5,410 nucleotides of DNA from Planctomycetota bacterium (GCA_024275615.1 JAJRYU010000005.1:1-5410); one strand, 5' to 3'; positions 1 to 5,410 are shown, counted from the first letter of the stretch. A program made the numbers and translations. The notes: a model not told the origin generated them from the letters alone.

Positions 1-47
1 GCCTGGACAGACTTCGACATTGAATCGACCAGTCTCTTTCTCTTTTC

Positions 48-1087
48 TTAGGCTGCCCGGTGGTAGCAGTGGTGGAGCCCGCCAAGAACTGGTGTGGTCA
101 CGTTCTCGCCGGCAGATTCCGTTGGCCGATGGATTGGGGCGTCGCCATCCAAGGACAAATGACATCTGCTGACGTTGTAGTAAGAGCCAACGTAATCTCG
201 AAGAGCGCGCATGAGGTGGCGCTCACCAAGCGGGATGATGTGGTCGGTGCATCCTCTTATTAGTGAGCCAATTATTCGTTCGCGGAATGGATTTTGCCAC
301 GGACTTTTTGGCGCACTGACGACTTCTTCAATGCCGAGCGCTTTCAGCTTCTTTCGGCAGACTTCACCATAGATGGCATCACCATCTCGACGGAGAAAGC
401 GCGGTTCTTCGCCACATGGAAATGCTTCGACCATTTGCAGCGCAGTCCATTCAGCGGTTGGATTCTTGGTGACCTTGAAATGGAGGATCTTTCGTCGATC
501 ATGGGACATGACCACGAAGACGTTCAAAACCTTGAATGTCAAACTGGGAACGGTGAAGAAGTCGCAAGCGGCGGCAACGTCCATGTGATTCTTGATGAAG
601 GTTTTCCAAGTTTGGCGAGCACGATCATCGTCATCATGTTTGACCATGTAGGTCTTAACGGTGGACTTAGCGATTTCGTAGCCAAGCTTACGCAGCTCGT
701 TTCGAATCCTTGGTGAACCCCCAGTTCTGTTCTCTGTCGAGATCTTTCTGATGAGCTCGATGACTTCGTCGCTGGTTGGCGGGCAATGTTGGACGGTCAA
801 GAACCCGCTCTCATGCCACGTCGTACGATCCTGGTGGCGTGGGTCTCCTGAGATGAGACGGTCTTGAAGAGATGCGCCATGCCTTACTCGATGCACCAGG
901 ATCCGTTATCCCAAATCCGTGAGAGAAGAATCCAGAAGACGCGATCGCTGTCTTCGAGCTTCGCTTTCTTGATGCTGCGTTGCATGACCATGACTTGTTG
1001 GCGAAGGGCGATGTTCTCAAGAACGAGAGTTTGGCGGCCGACACAGAGAGCTACGAGAAGTTTCAGAAGATGATTGGCTAAGTTCAT
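48..1087 (-). pseudogene. Broken integrase-core (rve, DD35E) transposase
   Basis: This is a remnant of an IS transposase, which would cut and join element ends through two-metal DDE chemistry. The N-terminal part (884-1087) starts at ATG 1087 and reads LENIALRQQVMVMQRS then DRVFWILLSRIW, the usual opening of this integrase-type family. It ends at a TAA at 884-886. The rest (about 48-896) lies in another frame. It contains TTWHESGF, DEVIELIRKIS and SPRIRNELRKLGYEIAKSTV, then the catalytic core: D in AACDFF (residue 112 counted from the ATG at 896), D in RRDGDAIYG (171) and E in NPFRERIIGS (207). The second D and the E are separated by 35 residues, as expected. The C-terminus (HLSLDGDAP, GGLHH, terminal AA) looks complete. 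The damage lies around 780-900: a frameshift, a stop, and an apparently shortened linker after WHESGF. A conserved W near the start of the integrase region is also replaced (TGGSPRIRNEL). Inactivity is inferred. Programmed frameshifting is unlikely because the junction itself is degraded. Confidence 0.85.
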
Positions 1088-1131
1088 GGGCGAGAGGGTC
1101 GAGGATTGGCAATTGACGCAAGTTCGATGGA

Positions 1132-1195
1132 GGTGTACCTTCGAAATCTGAAGGTCATAAGCCTCTGTTAGATCTGGCTTTCGAGAATTCGGGAG
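1132..1195 (-). repeat. 64-bp repeat R1, copy 1 (shared IS 5' end)
   Basis: This segment matches 3988-4051 at 61 of 64 positions in the same orientation. In both places it lies on the 5' side of a minus-strand transposase, and similarity stops just after GGGAG at 1191-1195. It contains a small hairpin, ACCTTC-7 nt-GAAGGT. The most likely reading is the transposase-5' end of an IS. Here it abuts a transposase of a different family from the one at 3298-4014, which points to a chimeric element or to a hitch-hiking end. Two of the three differences are synonymous when the minus strand is read in the frame giving SRKPDLTEAYDLQISKVH, so part of it may once have been coding. Confidence 0.85.
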
Positions 1196-1212
1196 GGACA
1201 GGAGTAACTGAT

Positions 1213-1803
1213 TTGACGCTTTTTGTAGTGGCGATACTTGTGGGGGCGGTGCTGATGTTTCTTCGTTTGGTGAAGAAAACTGACTATGCCAAAGCCCCAG
1301 TTACCTCGGCCAAACCGATACTTCCGGCAACCCTTGAGGAACGGCTCGAAGTCCTTGCAGAAGTCGGATTTCCCTTAGCCCCGGAATTCACCGCACTCAG
1401 TCTATTGGAGAGTTTTGACCGCGACCACCTTGAATCGTCCGACTATGACGCGATCCTGTTCTCGCTCGGATCGCCAGAGGAACGAGAACCTTGGCGACCG
1501 CATTGTCGCACTCTGTGGCTCTTTGACACCGAGTGCATCGAAGGTGCTGGCAGTTATTTTGATATTGCCGATCGTATGTCCGAGTTGGCCGGTGGAGCGA
1601 TGCCTCTAGCTGACGTTGTTGACCATGTGGATCACGAAAAGAGCCGAGCGTGGCTTGAATACACATTCCAGAATTCCAAGAAACACATAGATTGCAAGGT
1701 CAAGGATGATTGGGTTGATTCTGACATATTCTCCCATTTCGTCGAAGCACTTGCCAATGGTGATTCCGACAAGATCTTCATCTATGGAGACACGGGAGGC
1801 TAG
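1213..1803 (+). CDS. Unrecognised membrane-anchored protein, cut by an amber codon
   Basis: I do not recognise this family. The start is TTG at 1213, chosen because GGAG at 1201-1204 lies 8 nt upstream, an excellent ribosome binding site. The 196-residue product opens with a membrane segment (about residues 3-19, LFVVAILVGAVLMFLRL) followed by lysines, so the rest probably faces the cytoplasm. The remainder is a soluble acidic domain rich in D, E and W. Notable stretches are EERLEVLAEVGFPLAPEF (42-59), EPWRPHC (92-98), LWLFDTECIE (101-110) and KVKDDWVD (162-169). Composition and spacing look like genuine protein. The frame ends at TAG 1801-1803 but stays open afterwards for 26 codons to TAG 1882-1884, so the original protein was probably 223 residues. 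It lies just outside R1 as IS-flanked cargo, and any promoter would have to lie in or beyond the IS end. It could be an immunity-like or housekeeping hypothetical protein; the sequence does not decide. Confidence 0.8.
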   Translation: MTLFVVAILVGAVLMFLRLVKKTDYAKAPVTSAKPILPATLEERLEVLAEVGFPLAPEFTALSLLESFDRDHLESSDYDAILFSLGSPEEREPWRPHCRTLWLFDTECIEGAGSYFDIADRMSELAGGAMPLADVVDHVDHEKSRAWLEYTFQNSKKHIDCKVKDDWVDSDIFSHFVEALANGDSDKIFIYGDTGG

Positions 1804-1884
1804 GACTGTTTCATCGGTTGTGTAACAAGGACGCAGTTTGCCAGAATCGAGACCCTCCTGCCCCAGTTCGTCCCATTGTCGTAG
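1801..1884 (+). other. In-frame extension past the amber codon
   Basis: After TAG at 1801-1803 the same frame continues for 26 sense codons, beginning DCFIGCVTRTQFARIETLL, and stops at TAG 1882-1884. The residues look like ordinary protein: a hydrophobic and cysteine-bearing strand, then an amphipathic helix. They follow naturally from KIFIYGDTGG before the stop. The simplest history is one C-to-T change turning a CAG glutamine codon into TAG. Readthrough by a suppressor tRNA or a sequencing error would look the same in the DNA. Confidence 0.6.
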
Positions 1885-2640
1885 CGTTGCGACGCGTACT
1901 CCGGGAAAGCTCGGTCAAGGAGGATTAGATGACCTGACGTAATCTTTGAAACCTTGTTTGAAACCCCGTAGGTGCCCAATCCCAGCCGGTGGCATTGGGC
2001 GACCAGGATTTGATGCTCACAACCACATCGCTCTCTACCTCGAAGTCTCAAAAACGGTTGTGAAGAGAGCCCAACTCGGGGAGCTCCACCGTCCAAAGAC
2101 GAAACGAAGACAAGGCCCGCGCGCAACAACACGGACTTTTTCTGTGCCCAGGCACTTCCGCAATGACCAACGGTGTTGGGGATTAGGGCGCGGCAAAGTT
2201 CAGGCCGACAAGAACTCGACCGTCGCAACATTGGCGCTGATCTAAGCCCGTTCGCTAAACACCCAAACCCATCTCTCAAACGTCTCTGTGACCTCTCTGT
2301 TTTCGTGGCACGCGGGCGCAGAGCACTTGACTCTCCGCTCAACTGGTACATCAGTTCCGACGAGTTTTCGTAATGAAATCGTGGATAGGTCCGTGTGGAC
2401 AGCACGGCCGACGATGCAAGCGAGAGGATTGGCGGCGCAAAGAGTCGAGGCGAGAATTGGATGCGAGATTCTGAACACCATGACGGCGCTTGGGATGCCT
2501 GAGAGCGAGATGATTGGATGAATCTAGTCGGCAACGATGCCGAACTCCGACCTCTTTTGAGTTGCGCTCCAAGGCAAAGAGACGATTATTCGATGGGGAA
2601 TTCTCTCTAAGCCTTCTTGGATTGGATACGACGAGATCAT
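1885..2640. other. Gene-poor, probably decayed region
   Basis: About 750 bp hold no gene I can support. Open frames exist on both strands, but they overlap each other, lack good ribosome binding sites and encode low-complexity, arginine- and serine-rich peptides. Two plus-strand stretches look slightly protein-like: GFDAHNHIALYLEVS near 2008-2052, and ARGLAAQRVEARIGCEIL followed by TMTALGMPESEMIG, ending at about 2521. They could be relics of lost genes. Small structures present are a tandem pair of TTTGAAACC (1945-1953 and 1957-1965) and a bulged hairpin at 1974-2000. No tRNA, rRNA or CRISPR pattern was seen. Confidence 0.5.
1974..2000 (+). other. Bulged hairpin GCCCAAT/ATTGGGC
   Basis: GCCCAAT (1974-1980) is complementary to ATTGGGC (1994-2000). 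Inside it, GCC (1985-1987) pairs with GGC (1991-1993) around a GGT loop, leaving CCCA bulged on one side. It lies 90 nt beyond the second stop of the 1213 gene. There is no T-run after it, so it is not a convincing intrinsic terminator. The outer arms resemble the core boxes of integron recombination sites, but the span is far too short for one. Confidence 0.3.
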
Positions 2641-2698
2641 TAGGGTGTACATCATTTCTTTTCAGCAGAACCTTTGGATCTTAGATCGAGACTGGAGT

Positions 2699-2704
2699 TA
2701 CAAT
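2699..2704 (+). promoter_or_regulatory. Possible -10 box for the small membrane protein
   Basis: TACAAT matches the sigma-70 -10 consensus at five of six positions and lies 55 nt before the ATG at 2760. Upstream there is only a weak -35 candidate, TTGGAT at 2674-2679, with a long 19-nt spacer. This is a tentative call from motif and position alone. Confidence 0.25.
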
Positions 2705-2759
2705 ACACTCGCGGAATTCGCCGGGTCTAAAGGCCAGCGTTTTGGAGTTTTAGATTCAG

Positions 2760-3071
2760 ATGAACAAAAGGCGACAAGTTTGGTGGCTCATCTCTTCAAA
2801 AACCTGTGGCGTGGTTTTGATTTTGGTCGCGTCAATCTTAGGAGGGCTGTTCGGTTCTTGCATAGCCGTGTCCATGCCGATGAGCTCACTGTCCCTGGAT
2901 GAAATCCTCTATGTGACCAAGAAATTGTTGCTGATACCGATTGTGCTTGGCTGCTATTGGTGCATTGTCCGAGGCAAGAACGCCTGGTTTTACGCCTTCC
3001 TCGTAATACTCGCTGGCATGTTGTCACATGGATATTCATACATTGATGCTGCATGGGCAGCATCTGTTTAG
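2760..3071 (+). CDS. Small three-segment membrane protein, unknown function
   Basis: I do not recognise this 103-residue protein. It starts MNKRRQ, a basic N-terminus, and has three hydrophobic stretches: about residues 17-38 (VVLILVASILGGLFGSCIAV), 56-70 (LLLIPIVLGCYWCIV) and 75-90 (AWFYAFLVILAGMLSH). Basic residues (KK at 54-55, RGK at 71-73) border the second and third, as expected for an inner-membrane protein. GGAG at 2744-2747 is a possible ribosome binding site, but 12 nt from the ATG is longer than ideal. The hydrophobic pattern makes it more credible than the overlapping frame from GTG 2645. It ends 44 bp before repeat R2, so it is the last cargo before the second IS unit. It may be a complete orphan gene or the remains of a larger one. 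Confidence 0.55.
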   Translation: MNKRRQVWWLISSKTCGVVLILVASILGGLFGSCIAVSMPMSSLSLDEILYVTKKLLLIPIVLGCYWCIVRGKNAWFYAFLVILAGMLSHGYSYIDAAWAASV

Positions 3072-3115
3072 CAAACCAAGTTAGTGGATAGATTCGTACA
3101 GCGAGATCTGACATA

Positions 3116-3167
3116 CCTGCTGACCACGCAGACCTATCGTTGAATTTGTGACGGGAACTCGTCACTT
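3116..3167 (+). repeat. Repeat R2, copy 1, with GTGACG hairpin
   Basis: This segment matches 5325-5376 at 48 of 52 positions in direct orientation, with the last 31 positions (3137-3167) identical. Looser similarity continues for about 25 bp. It holds a perfect hairpin at 3148-3165: GTGACG, loop GGAACT, CGTCAC. It lies about 130 bp beyond the stop codon of the transposase at 3298. I read it as the 3'-side end of that IS family, with the hairpin as a possible transposase-recognition or transcription-blocking structure. Confidence 0.8.
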
Positions 3168-3297
3168 TCGCCAAAGTCCTCTTGGGGCGATTCTGACGCA
3201 AACCTTGGCGATCGTTGTGCGATCTTCCTCTTGGCCGAGAACAAAGCCAAGGCCAACGAGGGCTGGGGGCCGGTTGGGGGCGATTGCCTGGCGAAAG

Positions 3298-4014
3298 CTA
3301 TGCGGCCTCAATGCCCTCCTCGTAGATTCGACAGTGAAGCGTTCGATTTCTCTCGAGCCGTTCCCTCTGAGCTTGTTGTCGCCGTTTCTTCAATTCTTCA
3401 GGAATCTCGTTGCCGCGACCGAAGTACATTTGGTCGGGAGATCGGTCAGAGAATGCTGTGTGGGGCAGGTGGACATTGTGCTCTTCGACGCAGAACTTCA
3501 CGAGCCGTTCCACTTTGGCAACGCTGTCGAGTGAGTTGAGAAAGAGCCACTGATGCTTGAGTGCACGCCACCATGCCTCGATAATCGAGTTGGAGAAGTT
3601 CAGTTCGGTCTGTGCGATGACTCGTTTGATGAACCCGGAATCGATGAGCGCATCGACTGATCTGTTCACGTTCCCGACGCCAGAATCGGTCATGACGGTG
3701 GGGCAGTCGTCTTGCTTCTCTCTGCCATGAACTGCATCTCGTAGGACGGCGATCGTGTTGCCAGGATCAAAGAAGTCATGAATTCGCCAGCCAAGGATGC
3801 GGCGGGAGTAGTTATCGATGACGGCATGAAGACACGCCTTCGTTCCATCGAGTAGGCGAATCAAGGTCATGTCGATGTGCCACATCTCGTCGGGCTTATT
3901 CGCTCTAATGCCTACTTTGGGTTTGGAATGGTGGACTCGAATTCGTGGGCGTCGCCAGTTCAATCGCGCACGAGTTTGTACCAAGGCGGTGTACCTTCGA
4001 AATCTGAAGGTCAT
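3298..4014 (-). CDS. IS3-like integrase-core (DD35E) transposase, N-terminally short
   Basis: This is a transposase catalytic domain of the retroviral-integrase type, which would cleave and join IS ends. The 238 residues read GWR-type linker sequence (NWRRPRIRVH, 19-28), KPKVGIRANKPDEMWHIDMT with catalytic D48, HAVIDNYSRRILGWRI (63-78), TVMTDSGVGN with D110, and NSIIEAWWRALKHQWL with E146. D110 and E146 are 35 residues apart, so the triad is intact. The protein ends in a lysine- and arginine-rich tail (209-225). Relatives normally carry a helix-turn-helix region before the core. Here the frame is blocked by a stop 12 nt upstream of the ATG, which lies inside repeat R1, and no strong ribosome binding site precedes it. 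The N-terminal DNA-binding part is therefore probably lost, perhaps by a deletion joining R1 to the core. Catalysis without it is doubtful. Confidence 0.85.
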   Translation of the reverse strand: MTFRFRRYTALVQTRARLNWRRPRIRVHHSKPKVGIRANKPDEMWHIDMTLIRLLDGTKACLHAVIDNYSRRILGWRIHDFFDPGNTIAVLRDAVHGREKQDDCPTVMTDSGVGNVNRSVDALIDSGFIKRVIAQTELNFSNSIIEAWWRALKHQWLFLNSLDSVAKVERLVKFCVEEHNVHLPHTAFSDRSPDQMYFGRGNEIPEELKKRRQQAQRERLERNRTLHCRIYEEGIEAA

Positions 4015-4051
4015 AAGTCTCTGTTAGGTCGGGCTTTCGAGAATTCGGGAG
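3988..4051 (-). repeat. 64-bp repeat R1, copy 2
   Basis: This is the second copy of the repeat at 1132-1195, with three mismatches. On the minus strand it supplies the ATG and first nine codons (MTFRFRRYT) of the transposase at 3298-4014. Beyond those codons the two copies diverge completely. Its outer edge at 4051 lies 16 bp from the stop codon of the AAA ATPase, so the ATPase is packed tightly against it. Confidence 0.85.
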
Positions 4052-4063
4052 CCAGAAGCTGGC
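4051..4063 (-). terminator. Short hairpin after the ATPase stop
   Basis: GCCAG-AAG-CTGGC forms a 5-bp stem with a 3-nt loop, 4 bp beyond the ATPase stop codon and exactly at the edge of repeat R1. It has no following T-run on the transcribed strand, so it is at best a weak terminator or an mRNA 3'-end stabiliser. It may equally be chance. Confidence 0.25.
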
Positions 4064-4067
4064 GATC

Positions 4068-5252
4068 TCATCCGTTTACGATTCTTGCGCAGAATTGGTG
4101 TATATCAGTCCACGCCAGCACGTAGACATTTCCCCGTTTTTGTGACTGCTTGCCGCCATAAATCAGCGCCGATCCTGCGACGTCTTTCCCCGCCATTCCA
4201 GAGAATTTGTTCAGACCATCAAAGAAATCCCGCGCGACTGTCTGGCCGGACTTAGCTTCTACGGCCAAGAGTCGGTCTGCTTTTTCTACGAGAATATCAA
4301 CTTCCATACCCCTGCTGTCACGCCAAAAGTAGAGGTTTGACCGCAAAGCATGGTTGTAGCGGTATTTCATGAATTCGGAAACAACCCAAGTTTCAAAAAC
4401 CTGGCCTCTTGCCGAATGTGTGGCGAGTTGTCTTGCTGATTGGACGCCCAAAAGCCATGCTGCCAGGCCGGGGTCGTGAAAGTAGAGTTTCGGCGACTTA
4501 ATCATGCGCTTGTTAAAATTCTTATGGTGGGGCTGTAGCAAGTGGATGATATAGCTGGCCTCTAATACTGAAATCCATGCCTTGGCTGTGTTATGGGTGA
4601 TTCCGCAATCGCTGGATAGGCTTGAGAGATTGAGGATTTGTCCGGTACGAGCCGCACACATACGAATGAAACGCTGGAATGTACTGAGATCACGCACGTT
4701 GATGAGTTGGCGAACATCGCGCTCAACATAAGTGTCGACATAGTTGTTGTACCAGACATGCGGTTCCAGCTTGCGGTCATAAATTGGTGGATAAAGCCCC
4801 TTGAACAACAAATCTTCCGTGCTTTTTGGGGCCTGCTTGGCTTTCTGCAATTCATGCAGTGAAAACGGCAAGAGCGATATTTTGGCCACGCGTCCAGCCA
4901 AACTTTGCGAGACACCGGAAATCAAACCGAATTGCTGAGATCCAGTGAGGATGAACAGCCCCATCTTTTTGTCTTCGTCAAGTCGTGATTGAAGGTATGA
5001 GAATAGATCAGGGCAACGTTGTACCTCATCGAGAATGGCACCATCGGGATACTGGTTCAAGAAACCGCGCGGATCTTTATCTGCAAACTCGCGCATGTCA
5101 ATTTCTTCTAATGACACATAGGGCATGTGGCGAAAAACGGCTTGAACGAGTGTTGTTTTTCCGGATTGGCGCGGCCCTGTCACGACCAGCGCCGGGTAGG
5201 ACTTGGCCAGTCTTTTTAGGGTTTTTGCCGCTGTGCGTTCTACAATGCTCAT
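4068..5252 (-). CDS. AAA ATPase with DUF4143 nuclease-like domain
   Basis: This is a full-length (394 residues) member of the AAA_14/DUF4143 ATP-binding protein family, whose cellular role is poorly understood. The start chosen is ATG 5252 (MSIVERTAAKTLKRL), which fits the family's short basic N-terminus. An in-frame ATG at 5309 would begin inside the palindrome. Visible motifs are Walker A GPRQSGKT (26-33), Walker B AILDEVQR (72-79), sensor-1 LTGSQQ (102-107) and a probable arginine finger in SLAGRV (117-122). The linker includes YVERDVRQL (175-183). A winged-helix-like segment follows (about 205-240, with ITHNTAKAWISVLEASYII). The C-terminal restriction-endonuclease-like fold has E287 (FETW), D319 (GMEVDI) and E332-x-K334 (VEAKSG), an intact PD-(D/E)xK arrangement. 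No residue essential to ATP binding appears lost, so it is probably functional. It stands alone between R1 and R2, without partner genes. Nucleic-acid binding or cleavage is inferred from the fold only. Confidence 0.93.
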   Translation of the reverse strand: MSIVERTAAKTLKRLAKSYPALVVTGPRQSGKTTLVQAVFRHMPYVSLEEIDMREFADKDPRGFLNQYPDGAILDEVQRCPDLFSYLQSRLDEDKKMGLFILTGSQQFGLISGVSQSLAGRVAKISLLPFSLHELQKAKQAPKSTEDLLFKGLYPPIYDRKLEPHVWYNNYVDTYVERDVRQLINVRDLSTFQRFIRMCAARTGQILNLSSLSSDCGITHNTAKAWISVLEASYIIHLLQPHHKNFNKRMIKSPKLYFHDPGLAAWLLGVQSARQLATHSARGQVFETWVVSEFMKYRYNHALRSNLYFWRDSRGMEVDILVEKADRLLAVEAKSGQTVARDFFDGLNKFSGMAGKDVAGSALIYGGKQSQKRGNVYVLAWTDIHQFCARIVNG

Positions 5253-5258
5253 GTGGTC

Positions 5259-5288
5259 ACCATAACAACATATTGCACAAATTGTCAA
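5259..5288 (-). promoter_or_regulatory. Candidate ATPase promoter overlapping the palindrome
   Basis: On the minus strand a perfect -35 hexamer TTGACA (5283-5288) is followed after 18 nt by TATGGT (5259-5264), a four-of-six match to the -10 box. The -35 lies inside the inverted repeat, so a protein binding the palindrome would block it. Transcription would start at or very near the ATG at 5252, which implies a leaderless message. GGTGA at 5257-5261 is only a poor ribosome binding site, consistent with that. This is inference from motifs. Confidence 0.4.
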
Positions 5289-5317
5289 TCGCATTGACAA
5301 TTTGTGCAATATGTTGT
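5265..5317. repeat. Perfect 25-bp inverted repeat with CGC centre
   Basis: The arms 5265-5289 and 5293-5317 are exact reverse complements, separated by CGC. It lies 12 bp upstream of the ATPase start and 7 bp from repeat R2. A perfect dyad this long is far beyond chance and is A+T-rich compared with its surroundings. Each arm carries an outward-usable TTGACA, one per strand. It may be an operator, a bidirectional promoter, a recombination or replication hairpin, or the fused ends of a small element. Confidence 0.97.
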
Positions 5318-5322
5318 GCTAT
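5294..5322 (+). promoter_or_regulatory. Possible rightward promoter from the palindrome
   Basis: TTGACA at 5294-5299 is followed after exactly 17 nt by TGCTAT (5317-5322), a half-match to the -10 box. It is the mirror of the ATPase promoter candidate, because the -35 box is part of the inverted repeat. It would transcribe into repeat R2 and out of the window. The evidence is weak. Confidence 0.25.
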
Positions 5323-5324
5323 TC

Positions 5325-5376
5325 CCTGCTGTCCACGGGGACCTGTCGTTGAATTTGTGACGGGAACTCGTCACTT
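5325..5376 (+). repeat. Repeat R2, copy 2, with GTGACG hairpin
   Basis: This is the second copy of the repeat at 3116-3167, in the same orientation, with the hairpin GTGACG-GGAACT-CGTCAC at 5357-5374. Weaker similarity to the bases after 3167 continues to the window edge. If the 3116 copy marks the transposase-3' end of an IS, then another IS copy in the same orientation begins here and continues beyond 5410, with its transposase outside the window. Confidence 0.8.
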
Positions 5377-5410
5377 GGGCCGCAGTTTCCTGGGGGTCCT
5401 GTTGACAGAA

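Larger units (their letters stand above)
3116..4051 (-). mobile_element. IS-like unit bounded by repeats R2 and R1
   Basis: A transposase gene occupies 3298-4014 on the minus strand. The unit is delimited by repeats that recur elsewhere in the window: R2 at 3116-3167 beyond the transposase stop, and R1 at 3988-4051 overlapping its start. The extent, about 936 bp, is small for an IS with a DDE transposase. No clear terminal inverted repeat links the two ends (they begin CCTGCTGACC and CTCCCGAATT read inward), and I saw no target-site duplication. The limits are therefore inferred from where the repeats stop matching. A truncated, non-autonomous or decayed copy is likely. Confidence 0.6.

Noticed and set aside
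294..716. Plus-strand open frame of 140 codons
   Set aside because: It is an antisense shadow of the integrase catalytic domain, which has recognisable motifs on the minus strand.
1113..1141. TTGACG and TACCTT with a 17-nt spacer, a possible promoter for the 1213 gene spanning the IS edge
   Set aside because: The -10 match is only three of six, the -35 is not shared with the other repeat copy, and the distance to the gene is fairly long. It is too weak to call.
1783..1800. GDTGG before the amber codon resembles the GDSGG motif of trypsin-like proteases
   Set aside because: No catalytic histidine or aspartate context is present, and the protein is far from the protease fold length and pattern. 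The match is coincidental.
1800..2534. Long minus-strand open frame of 244 codons opposite the 1213 gene extension and the gap
   Set aside because: The peptide is rich in S, R and C with no domain, it has no good ribosome binding site, and it runs antisense to the more protein-like extension after the amber codon.
2645..2902. Plus-strand frame from GTG 2645 overlapping the small membrane protein
   Set aside because: It has no ribosome binding site, and the overlapping frame at 2760 has a clear membrane-protein pattern. Both cannot easily be real over 2760-2902.
4014..4026. GTTAGGT in repeat R1 resembles an integron attC core box (GTTRRRY)
   Set aside because: No matching RYYYAAC partner with the expected spacing and imperfect stem was found in either copy, and no integron integrase is present.
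5253..5309. Longer ATPase start at ATG 5309
   Set aside because: It would place 19 cysteine-rich codons inside the perfect palindrome, which the family does not have. The start at 5252 matches the usual N-terminus.

Overview
The window looks like an accessory, insertion-sequence (IS)-rich stretch of a bacterial genome with roughly balanced base composition (about half G+C by eye, not computed). The two DDE transposases resemble integrase-core families that are plentiful in planctomycetes and other IS-rich environmental bacteria. A Planctomycetota (Rhodopirellula-like) host is therefore my best guess, but nothing here proves it.

Layout from left to right. (1) 48-1087, minus: a broken integrase-type transposase with a DD35E catalytic core and a frameshifted N-terminal third, followed by a 64-bp repeat (1132-1195). 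(2) 1213-1884, plus: an unrecognised single-pass membrane protein whose frame is cut by an in-frame amber codon (1801-1803) and then stays open for 26 more codons. (3) 1885-2640: about 750 bp without a convincing gene. (4) 2760-3071, plus: a small hydrophobic protein with about three membrane segments. (5) 3116-4051: a second IS-like unit. It holds a DD35E transposase on the minus strand (3298-4014), with a second repeat (3116-3167) beyond its 3' side and another copy of the 64-bp repeat (3988-4051) at its 5' end. (6) 4068-5252, minus: a full-length AAA ATPase with a DUF4143 C-terminal nuclease-like domain. (7) 5265-5317: a perfect 25-bp inverted repeat with a 3-nt centre, immediately upstream of the ATPase. 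(8) 5325-5376 and on to the window edge: a second copy of the 3116 repeat, probably the start of another IS copy.

The two repeat pairs organise the region. Every stretch between them that is not transposase reads as cargo between same-orientation IS ends: 1196-3115 (membrane proteins and decayed DNA) and 4052-5324 (the ATPase plus its palindrome). The ATPase has no visible operon partner and fills its interval almost completely, so it behaves like a one-gene cassette. The genes do not form a recognisable pathway. The picture is of IS-mediated assembly with decay of older passengers. The most interesting points are the ATPase-palindrome module, the shared 5' end attached to two unrelated transposases, and the amber interruption.
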